This document shows, piece by piece, positions 1-6,856 of a stretch of 13,083 nucleotides of DNA. The stretch is from an uncultured Erysipelotrichaceae bacterium (lineage in GTDB: Bacteria > Bacillota_I > Bacilli_A > Erysipelotrichales > Erysipelotrichaceae), in NCBI GenBank assembly GCA_902782505.1, contig CACZNO010000257.1, positions 1 to 13,083 of the forward strand, given 5' to 3'. The notes below the pieces were generated by a model. That model was not told the DNA's origin. It searched no databases and saw nothing but the letters and a program-made list of their open reading frames with translations. A program made the position numbers and the translations under genes. Positions within the stretch are counted from its first letter, which is position 1; every line of letters begins with the position of its first letter.

Positions 1-935
1 GTTTCCAGATCCATTTTGGTCTGGGACGGCGCAAAGTAATCCGCCTCGGTATACTGCGGTTTCTTCTCGGGTTCCGTAACGATTTCCGGTGCCTTCGCTT
101 CTTCCTTCGCGGTGATGACCGCCGGTTTTTTCTTTTCCGGCACGGTCTGTCCGTCCAATGTGATCAGACCGCCTTTTTCTTTTCTGAGCATATCCATATA
201 CTCGGAAACCGGAATATCGGTCGCGGTCATCTTCTGATCTTTCGTCAAAGAGATGACCTGTTCCTTGGGACGTCTTGCTTCCTGTTCCCGTAAACGGATA
301 TCCTGGATTTTTTCCTTGGTGATTTCCACGGTGCGGATCGAACCCTGACGGACCTTTTCACCGAACATGCGGAAATACTTGCGGTCTACGATCAGGAACA
401 CCGCCAGTAACAGCAGCAATCCCGCAATAATCAGGGAACCCGTATAATCCGCAAGCGAACTGGCCGCGAAATACAATCCCGCGCCGATAATACCGCCCAG
501 CGGATTGACATTGGAGCCTTCCGTGAAAATCGCGTCCTTTTTCGCCATAAACGCATCCAGGGCTTCTTTTCCCACCGCATGATCTGCCGGAATCGCCAGC
601 AGCATCAGGATGGCGATCATCGCGATCACGATGCCCATATAAATCCGGTTGGAAAGATCAATGTAGCGCATGCTGAAAATCAGCCAGATGCCGTAAAGAA
701 TCATCAGAAGGAATACTACGATGTAAAACTTGCCGAAAAGAAACATGGTGACCTGCGTCAGTTTCACGCCTAACCATCCCTTGTAGAGAAGCGCGATCAA
801 ACCGACCGCGATCAAAATCACGGAGATGAAATACCGAGAAACTTCCGGATTCAGTTTTCGTTTCGGCGCATCGCTCTTCACGGTTTTCTTCGCGGGAGCC
901 TTTTTGCGCGTTGTGGTCTTTTTCTTTGCTGCCAT
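1..935 (-). CDS. ftsK: FtsK/SpoIIIE-family DNA translocase, N-terminal part (cut by window edge)
   Basis: This is the N-terminal 311 residues of a septum-located DNA translocase that pumps chromosomal DNA during division or sporulation. I translated it from the ATG at 935 to the left edge without meeting a stop. It opens with a Lys/Arg-rich tail (residues 1-28), followed by hydrophobic segments at about 35-52, 70-89, 98-116 and 147-184, matching the FtsK four-helix membrane domain. A charged linker rich in Lys, Glu and Pro follows (about 185-311). The RecA-like motor and gamma domains would lie beyond the window, so the assignment rests on topology, composition and context. The start lies one base after the rnj stop, so the two genes are probably cotranscribed. 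The SD is weak (a GGGTG inside the rnj end), which suggests translational coupling. An RNase J gene beside spoIIIE is also known in Bacillus. FtsK and SpoIIIE cannot be told apart here. Confidence 0.85.
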   Translation of the reverse strand, partial: MAAKKKTTTRKKAPAKKTVKSDAPKRKLNPEVSRYFISVILIAVGLIALLYKGWLGVKLTQVTMFLFGKFYIVVFLLMILYGIWLIFSMRYIDLSNRIYMGIVIAMIAILMLLAIPADHAVGKEALDAFMAKKDAIFTEGSNVNPLGGIIGAGLYFAASSLADYTGSLIIAGLLLLLAVFLIVDRKYFRMFGEKVRQGSIRTVEITKEKIQDIRLREQEARRPKEQVISLTKDQKMTATDIPVSEYMDMLRKEKGGLITLDGQTVPEKKKPAVITAKEEAKAPEIVTEPEKKPQYTEADYFAPSQTKMDLE

Positions 936-936
936 T

Positions 937-2610
937 CTAATAGTCACCCGAAGGATCCACATTGATTTCCAGGATCGCCGGCAGGATCATCGGTCTCTTG
1001 CCGGTTTCCCTCAATACATATCTTTGGATCTTCTCCCGCGCTTCCACACGGGCCTTTAAGTTGTCGTACGTACCGTTTTCCACATTGGACACAATGATGT
1101 CTTCCATCATCACCGCAATGTTTTTCACGATGTAATCCGCGTCTTTCAGATAGAATACGCCGCGGGACTGGATATCCGGCCCGCCGATGATGCGCTTGGT
1201 CTTGAAATCGCATACGATTCCGATCACGATCACCCCGTCGGTCGAAAGACTCTCACGGTCTTTCAATACGAATCCCGCAACGTCGAGGTTATCATCGCCG
1301 TCGATCAGGATTTCATCCAGCGGAATATCCTGCGTGCAGCTCTTGAGATTTCCCTTTTCAAAGTACGCAACCTGTCCGTTATCCAGCAAGACGATCTTAT
1401 CCGGCATAATTCCCATCTCGGTTGCCAGATGCGCGTTCGCCAGCATCGCCCGGTATTGTCCCTTTACCGGAATATAGTATTTCGGCTTGAACAGGTACAT
1501 GATGGTCTTCAGATCTTCCGCCGAGGCATGCACAGTCTTGATCGTATGCGGGTTCATCGTCACCAGCGTCACATCTTCGCGGTACAGTTCGTTTTCCATG
1601 ATACCGGCTTCAATTTCCGTACCCGGCACGATCGGCGCCGCGACGATGACGGTATCCTCCGGACGCAGTTCGATCGTCGGATCTTCCTTCATCGCGATAC
1701 GGTTCATGCAGCGGAAAGCTCTGTGCCCCTGTCCGGTAACCAGAATCACAATGTTGTCCAAGGAATTGCTGAAAGATGCGGACGGTAATTCCACTCCTTC
1801 CGGCAAACGGTAATACCCGAGATCTTCCTGGATCCGGATCATTTCCTTCATATCTTCGTTGTAGAAATACACGCGCTTCTTCAATTTCGCGCACAGTTCG
1901 ATGATTTCCCGGATCCGCGAGAAATTCTGCGAATACGCACAGATGATGATTCTGCCGGGAGCTTCGTTCATCGCCGGCTCAATAAACCCGGTCACTCTAT
2001 GACTCGGTGAAGTATACCCGCTCTGCGTTGCGCAGGACGATTCGGTCATCAGCGCGAGAACGCCTTTATGTCCGATATCGGCTAATTCCGCGATATCGCA
2101 GCGGTAACAGGGGTCCGCATTGTCGTTTTCCAGGATGAATTCCCCCGCGAACACGACATACCCCTGATCGGTTTCAATAGCCAGACCGAAGTTGTCCGCA
2201 ATCGAATGCGTCATGCCGAAAGAACGCATACGGATGTTTCCGATGACAAATTCCCCGGAGCGTTTGATCCGGTGAATGATCGGATTCTTGATACCGGATT
2301 TCTGCAGGGTTCTTTCCAGCAGTTCCGCGGTCAAAGGCGCGGTGTAAATCGGTACGTTCATCTGTTTCAGAAGATACGGCACCGCCCCCATTACATCGTA
2401 ATGAGCGTGGGTGATCACGATCCCTTTGAAACGGTCTTTATTCTTTTCCAGATAGGAGAAATCGGGAATGATGATTTCAATCCCGAGCTGGTTGGAATCG
2501 GGAAACCGGATTCCTGCGTCGATGGCAATGATGCCCTGTTCCATTTCCACGCAGTACATATTGCGTCCGGATTCATCCAATCCGCCGAGTGCAAATATTC
2601 TGACGCTCAC
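937..2610 (-). CDS. rnjB: RNase J family protein (J2-like) with degenerate active site
   Basis: This 557-residue protein has the full length of an RNase J: a beta-lactamase/beta-CASP fold followed by a C-terminal domain. RNase J enzymes are 5'-3' exo- and endoribonucleases acting in mRNA decay and rRNA maturation. Family landmarks are the start RIFALGGLDESGRNMY, PDFSYL (49-54), GYTSPS (198-203) and the block KPKYYIPVKGQYR. The metal motif normally written HxHxDH reads HAHYDV (68-73), so the last His is Val. THSI (134-137) keeps its His. The Asp of GDFK is Glu (AGEFI, 155-159), and the SGHG stretch before the EDLK helix is missing (VHASAEDLK, 360-368). Degenerate RNase J2 paralogues are known in Firmicutes and pair with J1, so a partner or scaffold role is likely. 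The start is GTG at 2610 with AGGAGGT at 2616-2622. The protein precedes ftsK by one base. Confidence 0.9.
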   Translation of the reverse strand: MSVRIFALGGLDESGRNMYCVEMEQGIIAIDAGIRFPDSNQLGIEIIIPDFSYLEKNKDRFKGIVITHAHYDVMGAVPYLLKQMNVPIYTAPLTAELLERTLQKSGIKNPIIHRIKRSGEFVIGNIRMRSFGMTHSIADNFGLAIETDQGYVVFAGEFILENDNADPCYRCDIAELADIGHKGVLALMTESSCATQSGYTSPSHRVTGFIEPAMNEAPGRIIICAYSQNFSRIREIIELCAKLKKRVYFYNEDMKEMIRIQEDLGYYRLPEGVELPSASFSNSLDNIVILVTGQGHRAFRCMNRIAMKEDPTIELRPEDTVIVAAPIVPGTEIEAGIMENELYREDVTLVTMNPHTIKTVHASAEDLKTIMYLFKPKYYIPVKGQYRAMLANAHLATEMGIMPDKIVLLDNGQVAYFEKGNLKSCTQDIPLDEILIDGDDNLDVAGFVLKDRESLSTDGVIVIGIVCDFKTKRIIGGPDIQSRGVFYLKDADYIVKNIAVMMEDIIVSNVENGTYDNLKARVEAREKIQRYVLRETGKRPMILPAILEINVDPSGDY

Positions 2611-2615
2611 GTTCT

Positions 2616-2622
2616 ACCTCCT
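2616..2622 (-). promoter_or_regulatory. Ribosome binding site of rnj, fixes the GTG start
   Basis: AGGAGGT lies five bases before the GTG at 2610. It supports the GTG start giving MSVRIF, which matches the usual N-terminus of the family, and no nearby ATG competes. Confidence 0.85.
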
Positions 2623-2658
2623 TCTATTGATGATAGTCTATTCTGTTTTTATACAAGT

Positions 2659-2686
2659 ATTATACCTGCTTGCCGTCCAATGTCCA
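2659..2686 (-). promoter_or_regulatory. Probable promoter of rnj-ftsK inside the miaB 3' end
   Basis: TGGACA (2681-2686, one mismatch to TTGACA) and TATAAT (2659-2664) are 16 bases apart on the minus strand. The -10 box overlaps the miaB TAA stop (2660-2662). This would give rnj a leader of about 40 bases. It is inferred from consensus match only. Confidence 0.55.
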
Positions 2687-4087
2687 AGATTTCGCGTCGA
2701 GGATCTTCACCTGCACAAGATCTCCGGCCTTGACGTCATGCGGTTCAAAGTTCACTAATTTCATCGTTCCGGTGTATCCCGACCAGATCGATCCGTTCTT
2801 GCGCGAAGGTCCTTCCGCCAGAACTTCCACGGTTTTTCCGATATATTCTTCGTTGTGTTTCTTTCCCCAATACGAAACTCTTTCATTCAGACGCGCCAGC
2901 CGTGATGATTTGACATCTTCGGGAATCTGGTCTTCCCGTTTGGCCGCCGCCGTTCCCTTACGCGGGGAATACGCGAAAGTGAAAGCCGAATCAAAGCCGC
3001 ATGCGTCGTACAGTTCCAGCGTCTTTTCGAAATCTTCTTCCGTCTCACCAGGGAATCCCACGATAATGTCCGTGGAAAAAGAAGCTTCCGGACGTACGGC
3101 TTTCAGTTTGCGGAATAACGCAAGGTATTCCGCTGCGGTATATCTTCGGCCCATCATGCGCAGGATCTCATCGCTTCCGGACTGCACCGGCAAATGGAAA
3201 TACGGCATGATGTTCGGATAGTCACGGATGGCTTCGATCATCGCGTCGGTGAAATCCCAGGGATGCGAAGTCATGAAACGCACCCGTTCGATACCGGTTT
3301 CCGCGGTCTTTTTCAATAGTCCTGCAAACCCGTCCGGATCGCCGAAATCCTTTCCGTAAGCATTGACGTTCTGCCCTAACAGCATCACTTCCTTACATCC
3401 GTTTTCCTTGAGTTTCCTTACTTCGCAAAGAATGTCCTCCGGCAAGCGGCTGCGCTGTTTGCCGCGGGTAAACGGAACGATGCAATACGTACAGAATTTG
3501 TCGCAGCCGTCCATGATCGACACATAGGCTTTGTATTCTTCTTTGCGTTTAAGCGGAACGTTCTCGTAGATTTTTCCTTCTTCGGAGAATACTTCGATGT
3601 ACGGCTTCTTCGCGTTCATCGCTTCCTTCACGAGATACGGTAACCGCACCATGTTATGCGTTCCGAAGATAAAGTTGACTTCCGGCCAGGTCTTGCGGAT
3701 CTTCTCCACGATCGAAGGCTGCTGCATCATGCATCCGCCGACGCCGATCATCACATTTCTTCCGTGTTCCTTATCGTGCTTCAGGATGCCGATCTCGCCG
3801 AACACCTTGTCTTCGGCGTTCTCCCGGATCGCACAGGTATTTAACAACACCAGATCGGCCTTATCGATATCCGGCGCGCTGACAAACCCGATCTGTTCCA
3901 GGATGCCTGCCATCATTTCGGTGTCGTGGAAGTTTGCCTGGCAGCCGTAAGTGCGGATATAGTATGTTTTCCCGTTTCCCAACGCAAAATATTCCGCCGG
4001 AAGATCCATGGCGGCACGTTCAATGACAGTCGGCTCCTTGGTGCGTTTCTGAGCCTGTTTGAGATCGGGCAGCTGATTTTGTTTCAT
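2660..4087 (-). CDS. miaB: tRNA-2-methylthio-N6-dimethylallyladenosine synthase MiaB
   Basis: MiaB is a radical-SAM enzyme that adds a methylthio group to i6A at position 37 of tRNAs reading UNN codons. The 475 residues show an N-terminal MTTase domain with cluster ligands Cys49 (YGCQAN), Cys85 (NTCAIRENAE) and Cys119 (GGCMMQ). The radical-SAM CxxxCxxC follows at Cys195, Cys199 and Cys202 in DGCDKFCTYCIVPFTRG, with a C-terminal TRAM domain from about residue 408. All six expected cysteines are present. The ATG at 4087 gives an N-terminal extension of about 40 residues before the MTTase domain, as in Bacillus-type MiaB. However, it has no convincing SD, and Met27 is a possible alternative start. 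The start is only 14 bases beyond the T-tract of the ferredoxin terminator, so expression may depend on read-through. The upstream ferredoxin might be an electron donor to its Fe-S chemistry; that is inference from position. Confidence 0.95.
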   Translation of the reverse strand: MKQNQLPDLKQAQKRTKEPTVIERAAMDLPAEYFALGNGKTYYIRTYGCQANFHDTEMMAGILEQIGFVSAPDIDKADLVLLNTCAIRENAEDKVFGEIGILKHDKEHGRNVMIGVGGCMMQQPSIVEKIRKTWPEVNFIFGTHNMVRLPYLVKEAMNAKKPYIEVFSEEGKIYENVPLKRKEEYKAYVSIMDGCDKFCTYCIVPFTRGKQRSRLPEDILCEVRKLKENGCKEVMLLGQNVNAYGKDFGDPDGFAGLLKKTAETGIERVRFMTSHPWDFTDAMIEAIRDYPNIMPYFHLPVQSGSDEILRMMGRRYTAAEYLALFRKLKAVRPEASFSTDIIVGFPGETEEDFEKTLELYDACGFDSAFTFAYSPRKGTAAAKREDQIPEDVKSSRLARLNERVSYWGKKHNEEYIGKTVEVLAEGPSRKNGSIWSGYTGTMKLVNFEPHDVKAGDLVQVKILDAKSWTLDGKQV

Positions 4088-4101
4088 AAATTCATGTACT
4101 T

Positions 4102-4124
4102 AAAAAAACCAAGCTTTTGCTTGG
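4102..4124 (-). terminator. Intrinsic terminator after the ferredoxin gene
   Basis: On the minus strand CCAAGC, loop AAAA, GCTTGG is followed by seven T residues (4102-4108). It begins eight bases past the ferredoxin stop and ends 14 bases before the miaB ATG, leaving no room for a promoter between it and miaB. It may act as a partial terminator or attenuator for miaB. Confidence 0.8.
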
Positions 4125-4131
4125 CTTTCTG

Positions 4132-4308
4132 TTATTCGACTGTAATCGCTTCTACAGGGCAGGCGCTTTCGCAAGCACCGCAGTCGATGCAGACATCCGG
4201 ATCGCACTGCGCGCATCCTTCATCCGTAACAGCGATCGCTCCTACCGGGCAACCGGCCTCGCAAGCTCCACATCCAATACACAGACTCTTATCAACTACT
4301 GCAGGCAT
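4132..4308 (-). CDS. Small 2[4Fe-4S] ferredoxin
   Basis: This is a 58-residue low-potential electron carrier of the clostridial type, expected in the cytoplasm of an anaerobe. Two CxxCxxCxxxCP motifs are clear: Cys10, 13, 16, 20 and Cys40, 43, 46, 50. The region between them holds an extra CxxC (Cys32 and Cys35), giving ten cysteines in all. I chose the ATG at 4308 because AAAGGAG lies eight bases upstream; the reading frame extends to a GTG at 4317, but that would lie inside the ribosome binding region. The gene has its own promoter just upstream and a strong terminator just downstream, so it is probably mainly monocistronic. The neighbouring miaB product is an Fe-S enzyme that needs reducing equivalents, which makes a partnership possible but unproven. 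Its donor and acceptor cannot be read from sequence. Confidence 0.95.
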   Translation of the reverse strand: MPAVVDKSLCIGCGACEAGCPVGAIAVTDEGCAQCDPDVCIDCGACESACPVEAITVE

Positions 4309-4316
4309 ATTGATCA

Positions 4317-4323
4317 CTCCTTT
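4317..4323 (-). promoter_or_regulatory. Ribosome binding site of the ferredoxin gene
   Basis: AAAGGAG lies eight bases before the ATG at 4308. It decides for this start over the upstream in-frame GTG at 4317. Confidence 0.8.
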
Positions 4324-4336
4324 ACTTCACGACCGT

Positions 4337-4363
4337 ATTATATCATAAACAAGTGAAAATCAA
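4337..4363 (-). promoter_or_regulatory. Extended -10 promoter of the ferredoxin gene
   Basis: TATAAT (4337-4342) is preceded by TGA, giving the extended -10 form TGnTATAAT. A partial -35, TTGATT (4358-4363), is 15 bases upstream, shorter than ideal. The promoter lies between the rpmF terminator and the ferredoxin RBS. Confidence 0.7.
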
Positions 4364-4376
4364 TCATTTTTCAACG

Positions 4377-4397
4377 AAAAAAGCGATTACTCGCTTT
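4377..4397 (-). terminator. Intrinsic terminator of the yceD-rpmF unit
   Basis: On the minus strand AAAGCGA, loop GTAA, TCGCTTT runs into a T-tract (six T at 4377-4382, the first overlapping the stem). The upstream arm includes part of the rpmF stop codon (4396-4398), so the hairpin starts at the very end of the gene. Confidence 0.8.
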
Positions 4398-4545
4398 ACT
4401 TCGCTCCACAGTTCGGGCAAAGACGATGCGGGAGCTTGTATTCACCGCAATTCGCACATTTCACTAACGTCGGTGCCGCTAACTTGTAATGTGTTCTGCG
4501 TTTCGCCTTTCTCGTCTTGGAAACTCTTCTCTGTTGTACTGCCAT
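4396..4545 (-). CDS. rpmF: 50S ribosomal protein L32
   Basis: This 49-residue protein of the large ribosomal subunit was found by translating the short frame from the ATG at 4545. The N-terminus [20 protein letters not shown] is the typical basic L32 start. Two CxxC pairs follow (Cys30, Cys33 and Cys43, Cys46), so this is the zinc-binding (C+) form rather than the zinc-free paralogue many Firmicutes also carry. AGGAGG (4554-4559) lies eight bases upstream and overlaps the stop of yceD, which points to translational coupling. The gene ends directly in a terminator hairpin. The yceD-rpmF pair is widely conserved in bacteria. In many genomes plsX comes after rpmF, whereas here plsX-rnc lies upstream of yceD-rpmF. 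Confidence 0.97.
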   Translation of the reverse strand: MAVQQRRVSKTRKAKRRTHYKLAAPTLVKCANCGEYKLPHRLCPNCGAK

Positions 4546-4553
4546 ATCATCCG

Positions 4554-4559
4554 CCTCCT
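4554..4559 (-). promoter_or_regulatory. rpmF ribosome binding site overlapping the yceD stop
   Basis: AGGAGG shares bases with the TAG stop of yceD (4558-4560), in the run TAGGAGG. This arrangement favours re-initiation on rpmF by ribosomes finishing yceD. Confidence 0.8.
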
Positions 4560-5067
4560 AATCTTTCGTTTTTAATTCCATCAGCTTCGCCATCCGGGGA
4601 TCGATGCGGTTTTCCTTGGACCGCGCATAGTCTTCTTCACGGATGACTTCCCATCCGTCCCCTTTCGGGTAATCAAGAATTCCTTCCCGGACAACCTTCA
4701 ACGGAATATCCTGATAGATCAACCGTAGTACGACGGGGTCCGTATCCAGTACGTTGGACAGAACCGGATAGACATCCGGATCTTCCGAATTCCCGAAGAC
4801 CAGTTCGACATCTTCCTCGAAGTCAAACGGAAGATCTACATCTTCCCATGTGACGTCGCACGGTACGACCATCTCTCCCCGTACTTTCAGTTTCAGGTAA
4901 AGATGTCCGTTTCCCGCGTCATACGTACCTTCACCGTTTACGTAAGTCTTACGGATTTTGCGTATCCGCGGATACTCTTCCAGAAGACTTTCGTCGAATG
5001 CAGGTTCGTCTTTGAATACAAGATGACCATTGGATAACCCGGCCAGATCTCTTTTTGAAAACTTCAC
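4558..5067 (-). CDS. yceD: YceD family (DUF177) protein, upstream partner of L32
   Basis: The 169-residue protein fits the DUF177/YceD family, found next to rpmF in most bacteria and linked in plants and E. coli to 23S rRNA accumulation. Its molecular activity is not established. The family centre, usually an LxC-x-R-T/C-L segment, is seen as VVPCDVTWEDVDLP around Cys70, after a beta-rich LKVRGEM stretch. An acidic middle (about 80-100) and a C-terminal IDPRMAKLMELK resembling the usual DPRLAKL ending complete the match. The start is GTG at 5067 with a moderate SD, GGTGGTG. A near-consensus promoter lies just upstream, so yceD-rpmF can be expressed apart from plsX-rnc, although no terminator separates them. 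The single Cys and divergent core mean the assignment leans partly on its position before rpmF. Confidence 0.88.
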   Translation of the reverse strand: MKFSKRDLAGLSNGHLVFKDEPAFDESLLEEYPRIRKIRKTYVNGEGTYDAGNGHLYLKLKVRGEMVVPCDVTWEDVDLPFDFEEDVELVFGNSEDPDVYPVLSNVLDTDPVVLRLIYQDIPLKVVREGILDYPKGDGWEVIREEDYARSKENRIDPRMAKLMELKTKD

Positions 5068-5097
5068 TCTAACACCACCCAGCGTTAAGCATTCATA

Positions 5098-5126
5098 ATT
5101 TTACGCATCGATTCGTTGAATGTCAA
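5098..5126 (-). promoter_or_regulatory. Near-consensus sigma-A promoter of yceD-rpmF
   Basis: TTGACA (5121-5126, perfect) and TAAAAT (5098-5103, one mismatch) are separated by exactly 17 bases. The promoter falls in the 86-base gap between rnc and yceD. It is the strongest promoter visible in the window, fitting a ribosomal protein gene. Confidence 0.85.
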
Positions 5127-5153
5127 TATAAGAAACTTCCAACCTGAACGAAA

Positions 5154-5837
5154 TTACCGTGCGAGTTTGGAAATGGCGTTCTTCGCCGCTTCCTGTTCGG
5201 CTTTCTTTTTGCTGGATCCTTTTCCGACACCCAATACCACATCTTCCAGCACCGCTTCCACCGTGAATAACGGATCGTTGCTGGTACCTTCGGTTTCGAC
5301 CACCCGGTAAACAAGGTTGTCCCGGCGGTCGGACTGTACATATTCCTGTAAACGGCTCTTGTAATTGATGACACCGGTTTTTTCGGGCGTTTCCAGGATC
5401 GGCTTGATCATGCGGTCCAGAAACTGCGACGCCGCGATATATCCCGCGTCCAGATATATGGCTCCCAGAACGGCTTCAAACGCATCCGCAATCACAGAGT
5501 CGCGGTCCCGTCCGCCGGTCTTTTCCTCTCCGATGCCGAGTTTCAGATATTCCGGCAATCCGATCTTGCGGGAATACCCGGCCAGCGCTTTTTCGCATAC
5601 CAGCTGCGCTCTGTACGTGGTCATCGTTCCTTCCGGCAGTTCCGGTTTCAGCCGGAACAGATGGTCCGCAGTCCAGATCTGCAGCACCGAATCCCCCAAA
5701 AACTCGAGTCTTTCGTTATCGTGACGGTTTTTTGCCTTGTGCTCATTCAAATACGACGTATGGGTGAAGGCGTCTTCGTAGTATTTCTTGTTTTTCCACG
5801 GCACACCGAGCTCCGTCAGCCAGTCATATACCGTCAT
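5154..5837 (-). CDS. rnc: Ribonuclease III
   Basis: RNase III cuts double-stranded RNA and processes 16S/23S rRNA precursors and some mRNAs. The 227-residue length is usual. The nuclease domain shows the signature ERLEFLGDSVL (42-52, catalytic Asp49) and ADAFEAVLGAIYLD (117-130) with metal ligands Asp118 and Glu121. The C-terminal double-stranded RNA-binding domain spans about 158-226, starting NYKSRLQEYVQ and ending KGSSKKKAEQEAAKNA. The start ATG at 5837 overlaps the plsX stop as ATGA, so the two are translationally coupled. In Bacillus, plsX and rnc are in one region but separated by fabD, fabG and acpP; here those genes are absent. No terminator is seen after the stop, so transcripts may continue into yceD-rpmF. 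Confidence 0.97.
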   Translation of the reverse strand: MTVYDWLTELGVPWKNKKYYEDAFTHTSYLNEHKAKNRHDNERLEFLGDSVLQIWTADHLFRLKPELPEGTMTTYRAQLVCEKALAGYSRKIGLPEYLKLGIGEEKTGGRDRDSVIADAFEAVLGAIYLDAGYIAASQFLDRMIKPILETPEKTGVINYKSRLQEYVQSDRRDNLVYRVVETEGTSNDPLFTVEAVLEDVVLGVGKGSSKKKAEQEAAKNAISKLAR

Positions 5838-6808
5838 CGCAATTCTTCCTTCACTTTCTCCGTAACGTCTTCCTTCACCACGCGGTATAACTGAAGGATC
5901 GCGTTGTAGACCGCTTCTTCTTTGGAATTACCGTGCGCCTTGATGATCGGTTTGTTCAATCCCGCGATCAGCGCGCCGCCGTACTGGTTGGGATCCAACA
6001 GACCCTTGACCTTCTTAACGGCGCCTTTGATGATCAGTGCACCGATCTTGGTAAGGAATCCCGAATTCATCAAAGCGTCCTGAATGCTTCCCATCAAGAA
6101 GGACGCGGTTCCTTCGATGGCCTTTTCCAGCACGTTTCCGGAGAAACCGTCCGCAATCACCACGTCATATTTTCCGCTGAAGACCTTATTGGGTTCCACG
6201 TTCCCCGCAAAATTCAGGTTTTCCGCTTCCTTTAAAAGACGATAGGCTTCCTGATGGGTTTCATCGCCTTTATGCGCTTCCTTGCCGATATTCAGCAATC
6301 CGATCCGGGGATCTTTTACGCCGCGCACCGCTTTCATGTACGCCTTTCCGATCACCGCGAAATTCAACATCTGTTCTGCCGTGCACGAAGCGTTCGCGCC
6401 GGTATCCAGTAACGCAAACGGTTCGCCGGTTTTCGTGGGAATCATGCACAGAATCCCCGCGCGCTCCACCGGTTCCGCGGTCTTGACCAGAAGACTTCCG
6501 GCGGATAATAACGCGCCGGTCGATCCCGCCGATACCACGCCGTCCGCTAATCCTTCCTTAAGATCCGTCACCGCGCGCACCATTGAGGAATCCTTCTTGC
6601 GTCTTACCGCCAGAGGACCGTCGTCCATCTCCATGACTTCCGTCGTCGGCACGACCGTCACATGTTCGATTCCTTCCAGCGCAGCCAATGCCTCTTTATC
6701 TCCGTATACACGGATTTCCGCATCATAATCCCGTACAAAACGCTTTACCGGTTCGATAAATACCGACGGTCCCTTGTCCGAACCCATTGCGTCAATTGCC
6801 AGAATCAT
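5834..6808 (-). CDS. plsX: Phosphate acyltransferase PlsX
   Basis: PlsX converts acyl-ACP and phosphate to acyl-phosphate, which PlsY uses to start phosphatidic acid synthesis. It is a peripheral membrane enzyme. The 324 residues include the family start ILAIDAMGSDKGP, a middle segment MEMDDGPLAVRRKKDSSM, SAGSTGALLSAG, LLNIGKEAHKGDE and DGFSGNVLEKAIEG, all typical PlsX blocks. The frame opens at GTG 6817, but I chose the ATG at 6808 because AAAGAGG (6817-6823) lies eight bases before it and would be too close to the upstream ATG at 6814. It overlaps rnc by four bases. A possible extended -10 promoter lies upstream, and nfo ends 48 bases before. No fab or acpP genes accompany it here. Confidence 0.96.
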   Translation of the reverse strand: MILAIDAMGSDKGPSVFIEPVKRFVRDYDAEIRVYGDKEALAALEGIEHVTVVPTTEVMEMDDGPLAVRRKKDSSMVRAVTDLKEGLADGVVSAGSTGALLSAGSLLVKTAEPVERAGILCMIPTKTGEPFALLDTGANASCTAEQMLNFAVIGKAYMKAVRGVKDPRIGLLNIGKEAHKGDETHQEAYRLLKEAENLNFAGNVEPNKVFSGKYDVVIADGFSGNVLEKAIEGTASFLMGSIQDALMNSGFLTKIGALIIKGAVKKVKGLLDPNQYGGALIAGLNKPIIKAHGNSKEEAVYNAILQLYRVVKEDVTEKVKEELR

Positions 6809-6816
6809 TTCCATCA

Positions 6817-6823
6817 CCTCTTT
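6817..6823 (-). promoter_or_regulatory. Ribosome binding site that decides the plsX start
   Basis: AAAGAGG sits eight bases before the ATG at 6808. Two other in-frame starts (GTG 6817, ATG 6814) overlap or crowd this site, so they are unlikely. Confidence 0.75.
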
Positions 6824-6834
6824 ATAACGGCACT

Positions 6835-6843
6835 ATTCTACCA
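6835..6843 (-). promoter_or_regulatory. Possible extended -10 promoter for plsX-rnc
   Basis: TAGAAT (6835-6840) preceded by TGG gives an extended -10 element in the nfo-plsX gap. I found no good -35 box at 16-18 bases, so the call is tentative. Confidence 0.4.
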
Positions 6844-6856
6844 CATTCCCCGTCAC

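Noticed and set aside
1429..1813. Overlapping plus-strand frames inside rnj
   Set aside because: They lie within a full-length conserved gene on the other strand and lack start signals.
2206..2733. A 175-residue plus-strand open frame over the rnj and miaB junction
   Set aside because: It is a shadow of the coding strand, spanning two real genes and the promoter between them, with no ribosome site.
6817..6817. GTG start for plsX
   Set aside because: It would place the ribosome site on the start codon; the ATG at 6808 has proper spacing.
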